This document shows, one piece after another, positions 16,811 through 25,073 of a stretch of 42,727 nucleotides of DNA (its first letter is position 1; every line of letters begins with the position of its first letter). The DNA is taken from NCBI GenBank assembly GCA_002733995.1, contig NVXR01000021.1, positions 1 through 42,727 on the forward strand. Reading direction: 5' to 3'. The position numbers and the translations under genes were made by a program. This stretch comes from Desulfotalea sp. GTDB taxonomy: Bacteria; Desulfobacterota; Desulfobulbia; Desulfobulbales; Desulfocapsaceae. The notes beneath the pieces were generated by a model, which made no database searches, had not been told where the DNA came from, and saw only the letters and a program-made list of their open reading frames with translations.

Positions 16811-17149
16811 GTGAATAAAACAAAAAAAATAACTCTTAATGGCAGAAACATAACTGTTAACGAGGTCACTGTTGCCCAAATCGAAGAATGGGAAGAAGCT
16901 CTGCTCAATACTGAGAACGTAGAGGTTCATATTCTGGACAAAATGATGAACCGCTCTTTGCCCGTCTCCGCTATCCGGATTTGTGTGCCAGATCTCACTG
17001 ATGAGGATTTGTTAGTAGCTCCTACCGAGATAGAGAATGTTTATGACGCGGTTGAGGAGGTGAATCCTTTTTTTTTAAAGTACGTCGAGCAAATGGTCGT
17101 AGTCGGCGAAAAGCTGTTAACTCAAAGCCTGAGCACGGGAAGTGTGTAA
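16811..17149 (+). CDS. Tail assembly chaperone, G-like
   Basis: 112 residues from a GTG start. It sits between the tail tube and tape measure genes, the fixed place of tail assembly chaperones. An N-terminal beta stretch (KKITLNGRNITVNEVTVAQI) precedes a helical acidic region. The gene contains a heptamer T TTT TTA in frame at 17071-17077, allowing ribosomes to shift by -1 and make a longer GT-like product. The start has a poor ribosome binding site, so expression may be low or coupled. Confidence 0.75.
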   Translation: MNKTKKITLNGRNITVNEVTVAQIEEWEEALLNTENVEVHILDKMMNRSLPVSAIRICVPDLTDEDLLVAPTEIENVYDAVEEVNPFFLKYVEQMVVVGEKLLTQSLSTGSV

Positions 17150-17256
17150 TTGATACAGCCTGTCTGTTGATAGGGCTTGGCCATACAAATGTATTTAGTT
17201 ACGGAATGAGCCTGTTTGAAAAAGTGTTAAAAGCGGAGAATCGGAATGGCAAGTAA
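17077..17256 (+). CDS. GT-like frameshift extension of the tail chaperone
   Basis: After a -1 slip at T TTT TTA (17071-17077) reading continues without a stop for 59 codons, to the TAA at 17254-17256 just inside the tape measure gene. The extension contains TACLLIGLGHTNVFSYGMSL and FEKVLKAENRNGK. Lambda G/GT uses the same arrangement: the long form binds the tape measure and recruits tail tube subunits. No ATG with a ribosome binding site is available to express this part alone. The frameshift is inferred from sequence. Confidence 0.72.
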   Translation, partial: KVRRANGRSRRKAVNSKPEHGKCVIDTACLLIGLGHTNVFSYGMSLFEKVLKAENRNGK

Positions 17257-19723
17257 AACCCAGCAGTTTGTTTATGCAATACGTGCAAAATATGAGGGTA
17301 AGGGTGAGCTGGCTGCACTCAGCTCTGATCTCACGGCTATGGGTAGGATTAAAAGCTTTGAGAAATTGCAGACAGATTTTGCTGGTACAACAGCTGCTTT
17401 AACTACAGCTAAGTCCAGGATGCGAGAGTTAAAAAAACTCATGAATGCACCTGGTGGGGATGCTTTTACGACTGAATACAAGAAGGCGGTGGGTGCAGTC
17501 CAAAAACTTTCAACTAAGTTAAGGGCTCAAAAAGCAGACCTGTCAGCCAGTAGTCAGTCCATGCGGGATCAAGGTTTTGTCATGGGTGATTTGGCTGGTG
17601 AATACAAAAAACTCGACGCTAAAACAGTTGCTCACGGCCAAAAGATAGCCGCTTTTAAAACCTTAGGTGTTCAGTCGTTTGCTAGTGTTGAGCGGAAAGT
17701 ACAGTCTCTCCATGGGGCATATAAGATCTTGGAGAAAGACCCTTCAATAGCAGCAAAAGAACTTCATGCCGCGAAAATCAAAATGGAAGCGGACATAGCC
17801 TCTTTGACGGGTAAAACCGGAAAGTTGGTGAGTAAAGTTGATCTAATGAAAAGAGGCTTGGCTGGTATTGCCGGGCTTACGGCGGGCGGCTATGTATTTG
17901 GTGGTATGATTCAGCAGGCTGGCACTGCTGCCAAGGAGCTTGATAATTTTGCTCGTGTTGCAGGAACATCTGTTGAAGAGTTTTCAGCAACTGCTTATGC
18001 GGTCGAAAGTGTTGGTGTCTCAGCTGAAAAACTTGCTGATATGAGCAAGGATGTGAAAGATAAAATCGGTGATTTTATTGAGACAGGTGGAGGTGAGTTT
18101 AAAGACTTTTTTGAAAAGGTTGCACCCCTTGTAGGTATCACTGCAGATGAACTTATTAAAATGTCTGGGCCGGATTGTCTGGTTGCCATAAAAAAGGCCA
18201 TGGATGATGCTAATATTTCGGCTGAAAGTCAGGTTTTTTATCTCGAATCTATAGCCAATGACGCTTCTCTTCTTACTCCCCTTCTTAAAGATAACGGCAA
18301 GGCCTTGAAGGAAAAGGCCGACCGTGCTCGTGAGCTGGGTATCGTTATCTCTGATATGGATAATACTAAACTTGTCGAGATGGCCACGGTAACAAAAGAT
18401 CTTGGTAAAACGATGAATGTTTTGACCATGGAAATAGTCTCTGCTGTTGCTCCTGCTGTCCAGGTATTAATGGGTTATGCGCAAAAAGCAGTGATTTGGT
18501 TCAATCAACTTAGTCCAGGTATGCAAAAATTTATTGTTTATGCTGGGGCAGGCACTGTTGTTGTCCTCGCGATGGGCGTGGCTTTTGCTCCTCTTATCAC
18601 ATCCTTAATTATGGGCGCGCCTCTTCTTGCAACAATTGCTACGGGTATTGGTGGCATGTCTGGCGCAATGACCCTCGGGGTAATTGCTTCCAAAGCTCTA
18701 AGTATTGCTATGAGAGGTATTCCTTTTGTTGGTATTGCCATTGCTGTGTATCAGGTTGGATCTGCCCTCGGTATTTGGGAACCGATAATGAATGCGGTAC
18801 ATAGGGGTGCGATCAGACTTGGTGCAGGAATTCAGATGCTTGGTCTGAAGATTCGTTGGCTCTGGAATGTAATGACCGGTGATGGTACCGAGGCTGCAGC
18901 CATTGAGAAGCGGATGGAAGAAGTCGATTCAATCACCGCTGAAATGCTCAGAAATGTTGGTAGAAAGCAGGATGAACATGTTGAGAGTACAAAAGAAAAT
19001 CAGGAAAAACTCACCGCAGAAGTTCTTAAAGGTGCTAATGACCGGCTGGCGATAGAGCAGGAAGTGGAAAGAAAAATTGCTGCACTTAGCTCGGGTAATG
19101 ATTCCGGTACGAGAAAGAAAGGTAAAAAGGAAAAGGAAGTTGAACAACCGGACGAGTTTGGCATTCTTCCATCAGAAAGAAGGTCCATGGATGATGAGCT
19201 TGCAAAGCTTGATGCAATCCGAAGCTCGAAAAATGGAAGTGGTTATAAAAAGGAAAAAAATAAAGATGGAACTTGGGACGTTGTCCTGGATCGGGAAGAA
19301 ACGAAATCTGTTAGTAAAAAGAAAACCAAAAAAAGCAAGAAAGATGAGCTTGAAAAGTTAGACGAATTTGGTCAGACGAAGGCTGAGAGAACTGCACTGA
19401 ACGCCGAGATTGTAAAACTTGACGCCGCGCGTGCTACTCAGAGAACTAAGAAGAAAAAGAACGTAGATTTTGAGGTTGATCCTAATTCAGGTCACATTAC
19501 GTCTAGGTCAGCGGCCAGCTATCCCAGTATGGCTGCCGAGGCGAGAAACAGAATTGCTGCTTTGCCAAGGTTAGATCCAAGTAGCAATCGGTCGTCCTCT
19601 TCCAGCAACACAGCCACTAAAAAAACCATCGAGATAAAATTCCCTTCAGCCAGCCTCTACGGTGATGAGGATGCGACTGAAAAGGTCATAGCAGACCTGC
19701 AGCGCATGGGAGCAATGGCATGA
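17246..19723 (+). CDS. Tape measure protein
   Basis: 825 residues. The N-terminal 200 residues are helical, Lys/Ala-rich and coiled-coil-like. Hydrophobic stretches near 430-510 (VYAGAGTVVVLAMGVAFAPL and later segments) could cross the host membrane during DNA entry. The Lys-rich C-terminal region contains a duplicated unit beginning DEFG and containing KLDA (19151-19230 and 19361-19440). Tape measure proteins fix tail length; at about 1.5 angstroms per residue this implies a tail near 120 nm. The ATG overlaps the frameshift product's end. Confidence 0.9.
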   Translation: MASKTQQFVYAIRAKYEGKGELAALSSDLTAMGRIKSFEKLQTDFAGTTAALTTAKSRMRELKKLMNAPGGDAFTTEYKKAVGAVQKLSTKLRAQKADLSASSQSMRDQGFVMGDLAGEYKKLDAKTVAHGQKIAAFKTLGVQSFASVERKVQSLHGAYKILEKDPSIAAKELHAAKIKMEADIASLTGKTGKLVSKVDLMKRGLAGIAGLTAGGYVFGGMIQQAGTAAKELDNFARVAGTSVEEFSATAYAVESVGVSAEKLADMSKDVKDKIGDFIETGGGEFKDFFEKVAPLVGITADELIKMSGPDCLVAIKKAMDDANISAESQVFYLESIANDASLLTPLLKDNGKALKEKADRARELGIVISDMDNTKLVEMATVTKDLGKTMNVLTMEIVSAVAPAVQVLMGYAQKAVIWFNQLSPGMQKFIVYAGAGTVVVLAMGVAFAPLITSLIMGAPLLATIATGIGGMSGAMTLGVIASKALSIAMRGIPFVGIAIAVYQVGSALGIWEPIMNAVHRGAIRLGAGIQMLGLKIRWLWNVMTGDGTEAAAIEKRMEEVDSITAEMLRNVGRKQDEHVESTKENQEKLTAEVLKGANDRLAIEQEVERKIAALSSGNDSGTRKKGKKEKEVEQPDEFGILPSERRSMDDELAKLDAIRSSKNGSGYKKEKNKDGTWDVVLDREETKSVSKKKTKKSKKDELEKLDEFGQTKAERTALNAEIVKLDAARATQRTKKKKNVDFEVDPNSGHITSRSAASYPSMAAEARNRIAALPRLDPSSNRSSSSSNTATKKTIEIKFPSASLYGDEDATEKVIADLQRMGAMA

Positions 19724-20112
19724 TAACTCTCGAAACAATCTCTCTCTCAGATGAACTCTACTGGGAGGACGAACACGCTTGGTCACCTGTTGAACAACCT
19801 AAACCAATACGTAACGTGACAGGGTCCCTAGAGGTTAACCCGTCTCTCAAAATTGGTGGCCGGCCTATCACTCTCTCTGGTTCGGAAGAACGCGCATGGC
19901 TACCATATAAAACGATACTTGCTCTTAAGGCTATGGCTGCGATCCCCGGCAAGGTTATGAACCTTACCCTGGATGATGGCCGGACCTTCAAAGTAATGTT
20001 TCGTTATCATGATGGTAATCCTGTCTCAGCTTTTTCTGTTTTTGGCGATATCGACCCTGGTCTCGACGATAAATACTGGATAATTTTACGCCTCATGGAG
20101 GTAATAGTTTAG
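19720..20112 (+). CDS. Tail protein after the tape measure (putative)
   Basis: 130 residues, overlapping the tape measure gene by 4 bases (ATGA). Beta-rich, with TISLSDELYWEDEHAWSPVE at the start and VMNLTLDDGRTFKVMFRYHD later. Position suggests a distal tail or tail-tip assembly protein. The family is not recognised. It is followed directly by a large structural gene. Confidence 0.6.
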   Translation: MITLETISLSDELYWEDEHAWSPVEQPKPIRNVTGSLEVNPSLKIGGRPITLSGSEERAWLPYKTILALKAMAAIPGKVMNLTLDDGRTFKVMFRYHDGNPVSAFSVFGDIDPGLDDKYWIILRLMEVIV

Positions 20113-22140
20113 ATGCCGATCCTCAAGGAAGATATAAAACTCATGTCCTCTGAACGTCTGGACGATACCGACGACGGCGGCGGACGCATGACCGGCGTAG
20201 AAATTCAAGATGGTAACGTCAATAACATGTTTTCTGACATTTCACGTCTTGACCGTACCAAGGGCCGAACTTCGATGCGAAAGGGCTTTGTCGGAGCGTT
20301 TACCGATAACCAGGATAACTATTTTGGGGTTCATGTAATTCTCACAGATCCCACAGCTGATCCACGGGTAAAAGTCTGTATGTTCACAACAGACAACCCA
20401 TATGATAACCGGGTAGGCGCACGGGACCGTATCGAATCCTATGTGACCCAAGGCACCAGGTATAACGGTTATTTATGGGGCCGGCACATTGCAGGGGCAC
20501 GGGCCATTGTCATTGTCACGAATATAGGCCAAAAGCTACCGGATGTTGGGTCTGTTCTTTTTATTCAACAGGGCGACAATAAACAGTATGTGAGGCTTAC
20601 GGACGTAAATTCGACAGCCACAACCTTTGAAGACAAGGGAGTATTGAACGTCATAACGTGCGGGATCTCCGACCCGTTGCGTTATGATTTTACAGGATAC
20701 GAGCCCTTGGACAAAGACAAAACAAAAGCCTCCATGTTGTACAACACCGTTGTTGCTGATGCGGCACGGTATTACGGCGTTATGCGGCCCACAGGCCCAA
20801 TGAAGAAAGGGGATGTTTCCATAAGTGTGGATTCAATCTATACCAACCTCGTGCCGTCCGCACAGGGTGAATCACCTGTTGTAGATGTTACAGCCGGATC
20901 AGTACCGTCGAGTTTTATACCAGGCGATAACGAAGAAATCACACTTTCAACAACAGTCTCAATTATTGCAGGCACAAGCTTATATCTGCCTATTCCTGCA
21001 GTGCCTGGTTCCTTAAGATTTAGTGTTGGTGGGCATAATTACCACACACAAGGTAACAAGGTTATTTATGAAAATGCCAGTGAGGTAGTTGGAACAATTG
21101 ACCACGGGGCCGGAGTTATTCGTTTCAACGATGATATGTCAACCGTTGTAGTGAATTATGGAGCAACTATCACCCTTAAACCTGCAGCGGGGGGACTAAG
21201 AATTGGTAATTCTAAGGCATTACCTATACTCCTTGCGAACCGTGGGTACAACTACGTAACCTCATTATTCCCATTACCTGCACCTGGCTCTGTGATCGCT
21301 GACTATATGGTGCAGGGCAAATGGTACAGACTAACAGACGACGGCAACGGCGTACTACGGGGGCTTTCCGGATCAGGGTCCGTAAATTATGCAACCGGTG
21401 CAGTAGTAATCACATGTGGGGCTTTGCCTGACGCTGGTACAGCCGTTTTGTTTGGATGGGGAGCACCTATCGAGTACGTCGCAAGGGGCGGTAAAGACTT
21501 GGCAACAGATTTTGCCATAGAGCACACCGTAGACGACGGGACTATAGAGCCCGGATCTCTTGAAATTAAATATTATTTATCGGCTTATGGTGAAGTTATC
21601 AGCAAAGATGATGGTAACGGCAACATATTACCACCAAAACACACGGACTATACTGTAGACGTTCCCGGCATTACAGGCAATATCGGGACCGTAATTTATG
21701 GTAAAGGCATTGTGAGGTTTAACCCAACTATTACGCCGTCTGCAGGTTCAATAATTACGATTGAATCAAAAAGTGCGGCCACAACCACTGAAGAAATTAC
21801 AGTAACAAGTGGCAATAATTCCTTTGTCCTTTCACAAATACCGGTAAAACCGGGTTCGTTATCTATGCAAATGGATTTCACCGGTCACGGTCATACGGAG
21901 TCGATAACAATCGTAGACGATGGCCACGGAAATATTATAGCCCCACCAAATCAAAAAGTACTACTCAGTAAGCCCTTGGGGGAAACCTTAAAAGAGGGCT
22001 CAACGAGTATAACTCCATTGCCTGTAGCTGGAACAATTAACTACAACACCGGGCGAGTCTTCTTTTATGGAGATTCAGAAGGGGTGATTAATTGGCTCGA
22101 AAAAGAAATAACAACCCAAACAGTCACAACCGGAGCTTAA
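20113..22140 (+). CDS. Large tail-tip structural protein with beta repeats
   Basis: 675 residues. The first 250 residues are a unique domain (DTDDGGGRMTGVEIQDGNVN, then LWGRHIAGARAIVIVTNIGQ). The rest holds four copies of a beta module with signature PGS(L/V), usually a DDGxG turn, and GTIxYxTGxVxF, beginning near 21001, 21280, 21547 and 21846. Two more copies are in the next gene. Comparable proteins are known as structural proteins in siphophage tail tips of proteobacteria; the exact role, perhaps tail-tip scaffold or receptor contact, is unknown. Confidence 0.7.
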   Translation: MPILKEDIKLMSSERLDDTDDGGGRMTGVEIQDGNVNNMFSDISRLDRTKGRTSMRKGFVGAFTDNQDNYFGVHVILTDPTADPRVKVCMFTTDNPYDNRVGARDRIESYVTQGTRYNGYLWGRHIAGARAIVIVTNIGQKLPDVGSVLFIQQGDNKQYVRLTDVNSTATTFEDKGVLNVITCGISDPLRYDFTGYEPLDKDKTKASMLYNTVVADAARYYGVMRPTGPMKKGDVSISVDSIYTNLVPSAQGESPVVDVTAGSVPSSFIPGDNEEITLSTTVSIIAGTSLYLPIPAVPGSLRFSVGGHNYHTQGNKVIYENASEVVGTIDHGAGVIRFNDDMSTVVVNYGATITLKPAAGGLRIGNSKALPILLANRGYNYVTSLFPLPAPGSVIADYMVQGKWYRLTDDGNGVLRGLSGSGSVNYATGAVVITCGALPDAGTAVLFGWGAPIEYVARGGKDLATDFAIEHTVDDGTIEPGSLEIKYYLSAYGEVISKDDGNGNILPPKHTDYTVDVPGITGNIGTVIYGKGIVRFNPTITPSAGSIITIESKSAATTTEEITVTSGNNSFVLSQIPVKPGSLSMQMDFTGHGHTESITIVDDGHGNIIAPPNQKVLLSKPLGETLKEGSTSITPLPVAGTINYNTGRVFFYGDSEGVINWLEKEITTQTVTTGA

Positions 22141-22144
22141 AAAA

Positions 22145-23839
22145 ATGGGAAAAACAACATCTGGTGTGTCTCGCATAGAGCCATGGCCTATGGAACGACA
22201 AACCCCTGATTCGGATACCGTCACGGATTCAGGAATCAAAAAGATTACCACCCAGGTGACAAAGATAACGGAGAAATCAAAAGCCCTGGAAGGCTTTACA
22301 CCCACAGGTGCAGCCCATGTTATTTATAGTAAGGCGGAGACTGCAGTAATAACCAGATCAAAGACCTTTGAAACCTCACCAATCGTATTAAATCTTACTC
22401 CGGATACTGGCCAGCCAATAGTTGAGGGTTCTGTATTTTTCAAGCTATCGAACCTTGAACATTACTATGACAGAAACGGCATAATGTATCGATCAATCGA
22501 CGCGAGAACAGGCGGGGGCCTACAGTCAGGTACTATAAATTATGCAACCGGTGAATGTATCATAATGGAATATGCCGGCAATATTAACGTAAAGGCTATT
22601 AAGCTTGAATCGCTTGTCACAGAACTAGGTAAACAGTCCATTACAGAGGCGCATTTCAGGACACCAGGGGCACCAGTTCGACCCGGCTCTTTCTATGTTT
22701 CCGGTGTTCTTCTTGACGGAACCCCATGGAACGCAACCGCAGATTTTAGCGGGGTTATAAGCGGCGATTATGTGCAGGGTGGTATTGACGTTGAAACAGG
22801 CGTTGTGAACCTCTATTTCGGTGGGACTGTCTCACCGGCTGGCAACGAAGGGGAAGAATGGTACAGCGCGGAAAACATACGGCCAGACGGCAAGCTCTGG
22901 GTTCCAATTCCGGTGGCTGCAGAGTCCATAGCATATAATTGTGTCATTTATTCGTACCTGCCACTTGATGCGGATCTGATAGGCATTGATCCCGTACGGC
23001 TCCCCACTGACGGCCGAGTCCCTATTATAGCCAAAGGCGACACCGTCGTAGTTCATAACACCCTAAACGACATACTACCCGCATCACTTACAGCGGGTCA
23101 GGAAATAGCGTTAACACGGCAAAATATTTCTTTAATAGAATTATACGATACAAAAGGTCTTTTTGTTCCGTCTGCAGGGCGTTACACCGTCGATCTTAAA
23201 GCTGGAAAAGTAACAATAAGTGATCCTGTAAACCTGGCAGGATTTGAAGAACCACTTACAGCAATGCACCGTATAGAGGACATGGTGTTAGTCATAGATA
23301 CTCAAATCAATGGGCAGCTTGCCCTATTTTCTGCACTGAACCACGATTATGAAATAGACGGAACCTATGTTTCCTCAGCCATAGAATTTGGTGATCTGGC
23401 TGCAAAAGTGACAACTATTTTTGATCAAAAGACCTGGCCGAACAGATGGTCTGATACTCTCATAGGCGATTCCTGTGTGGCAAACTACAACAGCGTAACC
23501 TATCCATTTGTCGTAACAAACAGAGGCAGTATTGCGGAGCGATGGTTGCTAAAATTTACCAGCGCAACCACCTTTGATGTCATCGGCGAAAATGTCGGTG
23601 TTATCGTAGAAGATCATTCTATCACCAAAACATGTGGACCGATTAACCCGGCAACCAGTGTGCCGTATTTTACTATAAATAAAGATGGATGGGGGGCAGG
23701 TTGGGCAACTGGAAACTGTGTACGGTTTAATACATTTAGTGCAAATCATCATTTATGGATTGTTCGCACAACCCTACCGGGGCCAGTAACAGAGCCTAAT
23801 GACCAGTTCACATTACAAATCAGAGGAGATGCAGACTGA
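22145..23839 (+). CDS. Tail-tip structural protein
   Basis: 564 residues. After a Thr/Lys-rich N-terminus, two copies of the upstream gene's beta module are visible (EGSVFFKLSN with GTINYATGEC near 22422, and RPGSFYVSGV with GGIDVETGVV near 22679). The C-terminal third (TIFDQKTWPNRWSDTLIGD, FTLQIRGDAD) looks like a separate beta domain. The gene probably arose by duplication or shuffling with its neighbour. Its stop overlaps the next start as TGATG. Confidence 0.68.
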   Translation: MGKTTSGVSRIEPWPMERQTPDSDTVTDSGIKKITTQVTKITEKSKALEGFTPTGAAHVIYSKAETAVITRSKTFETSPIVLNLTPDTGQPIVEGSVFFKLSNLEHYYDRNGIMYRSIDARTGGGLQSGTINYATGECIIMEYAGNINVKAIKLESLVTELGKQSITEAHFRTPGAPVRPGSFYVSGVLLDGTPWNATADFSGVISGDYVQGGIDVETGVVNLYFGGTVSPAGNEGEEWYSAENIRPDGKLWVPIPVAAESIAYNCVIYSYLPLDADLIGIDPVRLPTDGRVPIIAKGDTVVVHNTLNDILPASLTAGQEIALTRQNISLIELYDTKGLFVPSAGRYTVDLKAGKVTISDPVNLAGFEEPLTAMHRIEDMVLVIDTQINGQLALFSALNHDYEIDGTYVSSAIEFGDLAAKVTTIFDQKTWPNRWSDTLIGDSCVANYNSVTYPFVVTNRGSIAERWLLKFTSATTFDVIGENVGVIVEDHSITKTCGPINPATSVPYFTINKDGWGAGWATGNCVRFNTFSANHHLWIVRTTLPGPVTEPNDQFTLQIRGDAD

Positions 23840-24768
23840 TGTCAGCACCAATAGTTTATAGATGGGATGACGCAGAAGCACCGATTGCAAGAGGACAGCA
23901 GGACAGCGTTGTCAATATTCTCAAGGCGTGCCTGGTTGACGGCTATGGAGATAAACCAGGGGCAGGATGGACTATGCCATTTTGCAACGTAGAGGGAACC
24001 AAGGCAGCTTTTCGGAATAATGCTGTTGAAGGTACGGGTATGTTTCTTCAAGTCAACGGCGAACTGGCCACCGGAACTTGCGCCGGAATAAATGGCTATG
24101 AGTCAATGACTGACGAGCTAACTGGGATTTCTCAAATGATCGTGGGAACCGGGGTCTATTACATGTCCACAGGTGGCCAAGCAAACGTCACGGAGCATCC
24201 CTGGATACTGATTGCTGATTCAAGATGCTTTTATTTCATTTGCTGGTTTAACAATACTTTAGCTGACCCGGCTGACACGAGCCGGCCCTCACACTCCATG
24301 TTTTTTGGGGATATCAATTCTGTCCATCCTTCAGACAACTATGGTTGTGCCCTGATTGCCCCAAATCACCCCAGCTACGGGTCTTACTTGGGGGCATTAT
24401 CGGCGGCTACGTCGGTCACATCGGCGCACCACTTTATAGCCAGAAACTTGGCAGGAGATCTTGGCTCTAAGCCCTTTGGATGTGTCATTGGGGGCGGACC
24501 CTCCCCAACGGTAGCCGGAAAGGGTGGAGCAGATTTTGGCCCCGAACACGCTTTTTACATGACAAGGCCATATGTAAACGATAGCAAGGCGTACACGCTC
24601 AGAGGGTATATGCCCGGCTTTAATTATCCTTGCCACGACGCCTCAAATTTCCCAAATCAAGAGATTGTCACCTACGACGGGCGTGATTTCCTCTGTTTAA
24701 GGATACACTACTGGAGCCAGCCCTATTGTGTTATTTTTATTGACATTGGAGAAGGGTTCAGACCGTAA
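23839..24768 (+). CDS. Tail-tip structural protein, possible receptor binder
   Basis: 309 residues, rich in Gly, Ser, Tyr, Cys and aromatic residues, with a mixed beta pattern (APIVYRWDDAEAPIARGQQD, FYFICWFNNTLADPADTSRP, LCLRIHYWSQPYCVIFID). Proteins like this occur in clusters of siphophage tail-tip genes. No catalytic motif is seen. Translationally coupled to the preceding gene. Confidence 0.62.
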   Translation: MSAPIVYRWDDAEAPIARGQQDSVVNILKACLVDGYGDKPGAGWTMPFCNVEGTKAAFRNNAVEGTGMFLQVNGELATGTCAGINGYESMTDELTGISQMIVGTGVYYMSTGGQANVTEHPWILIADSRCFYFICWFNNTLADPADTSRPSHSMFFGDINSVHPSDNYGCALIAPNHPSYGSYLGALSAATSVTSAHHFIARNLAGDLGSKPFGCVIGGGPSPTVAGKGGADFGPEHAFYMTRPYVNDSKAYTLRGYMPGFNYPCHDASNFPNQEIVTYDGRDFLCLRIHYWSQPYCVIFIDIGEGFRP

Positions 24769-24782
24769 ATTAAGGAGATAGG

Positions 24783-25073
24783 ATGGTTTTCGACTTTATC
24801 ACAATAGGTAAAAATGCTCCAAGAACAGACCGTCACGCTCTTGGCGGTATGGTTACTGTAGACGGCTCCCCAGCAGAAAAACGAATTATTGTACTTCTGC
24901 GGAGAGACTTTACCGTTATTGCGACCACGCTTTCTAACCCGACAACCGGAGAGTGGAAGGTAGAGGGGATAAACGAATACGAAAAAAGAGAATTGATTAT
25001 TTTAGCTCTCGACAGCACAGGAGTATATAACGCCGAGGTGGCTGATTACGTCACCCAAGTGGTAACTGCATGA
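24783..25073 (+). CDS. Small beta-fold tail protein
   Basis: 96 residues that look like a single carboxypeptidase-regulatory-like/Ig beta domain: GGMVTVDGSPAEKRIIVLLR, then TTGEWKVEGINEYEKRELII and YNAEVADYV. Such domains often decorate tail-tip proteins and bind surfaces. AAGGAGAT precedes the start, and the gene overlaps the next by 4 bases (ATGA). Confidence 0.68.
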   Translation: MVFDFITIGKNAPRTDRHALGGMVTVDGSPAEKRIIVLLRRDFTVIATTLSNPTTGEWKVEGINEYEKRELIILALDSTGVYNAEVADYVTQVVTA

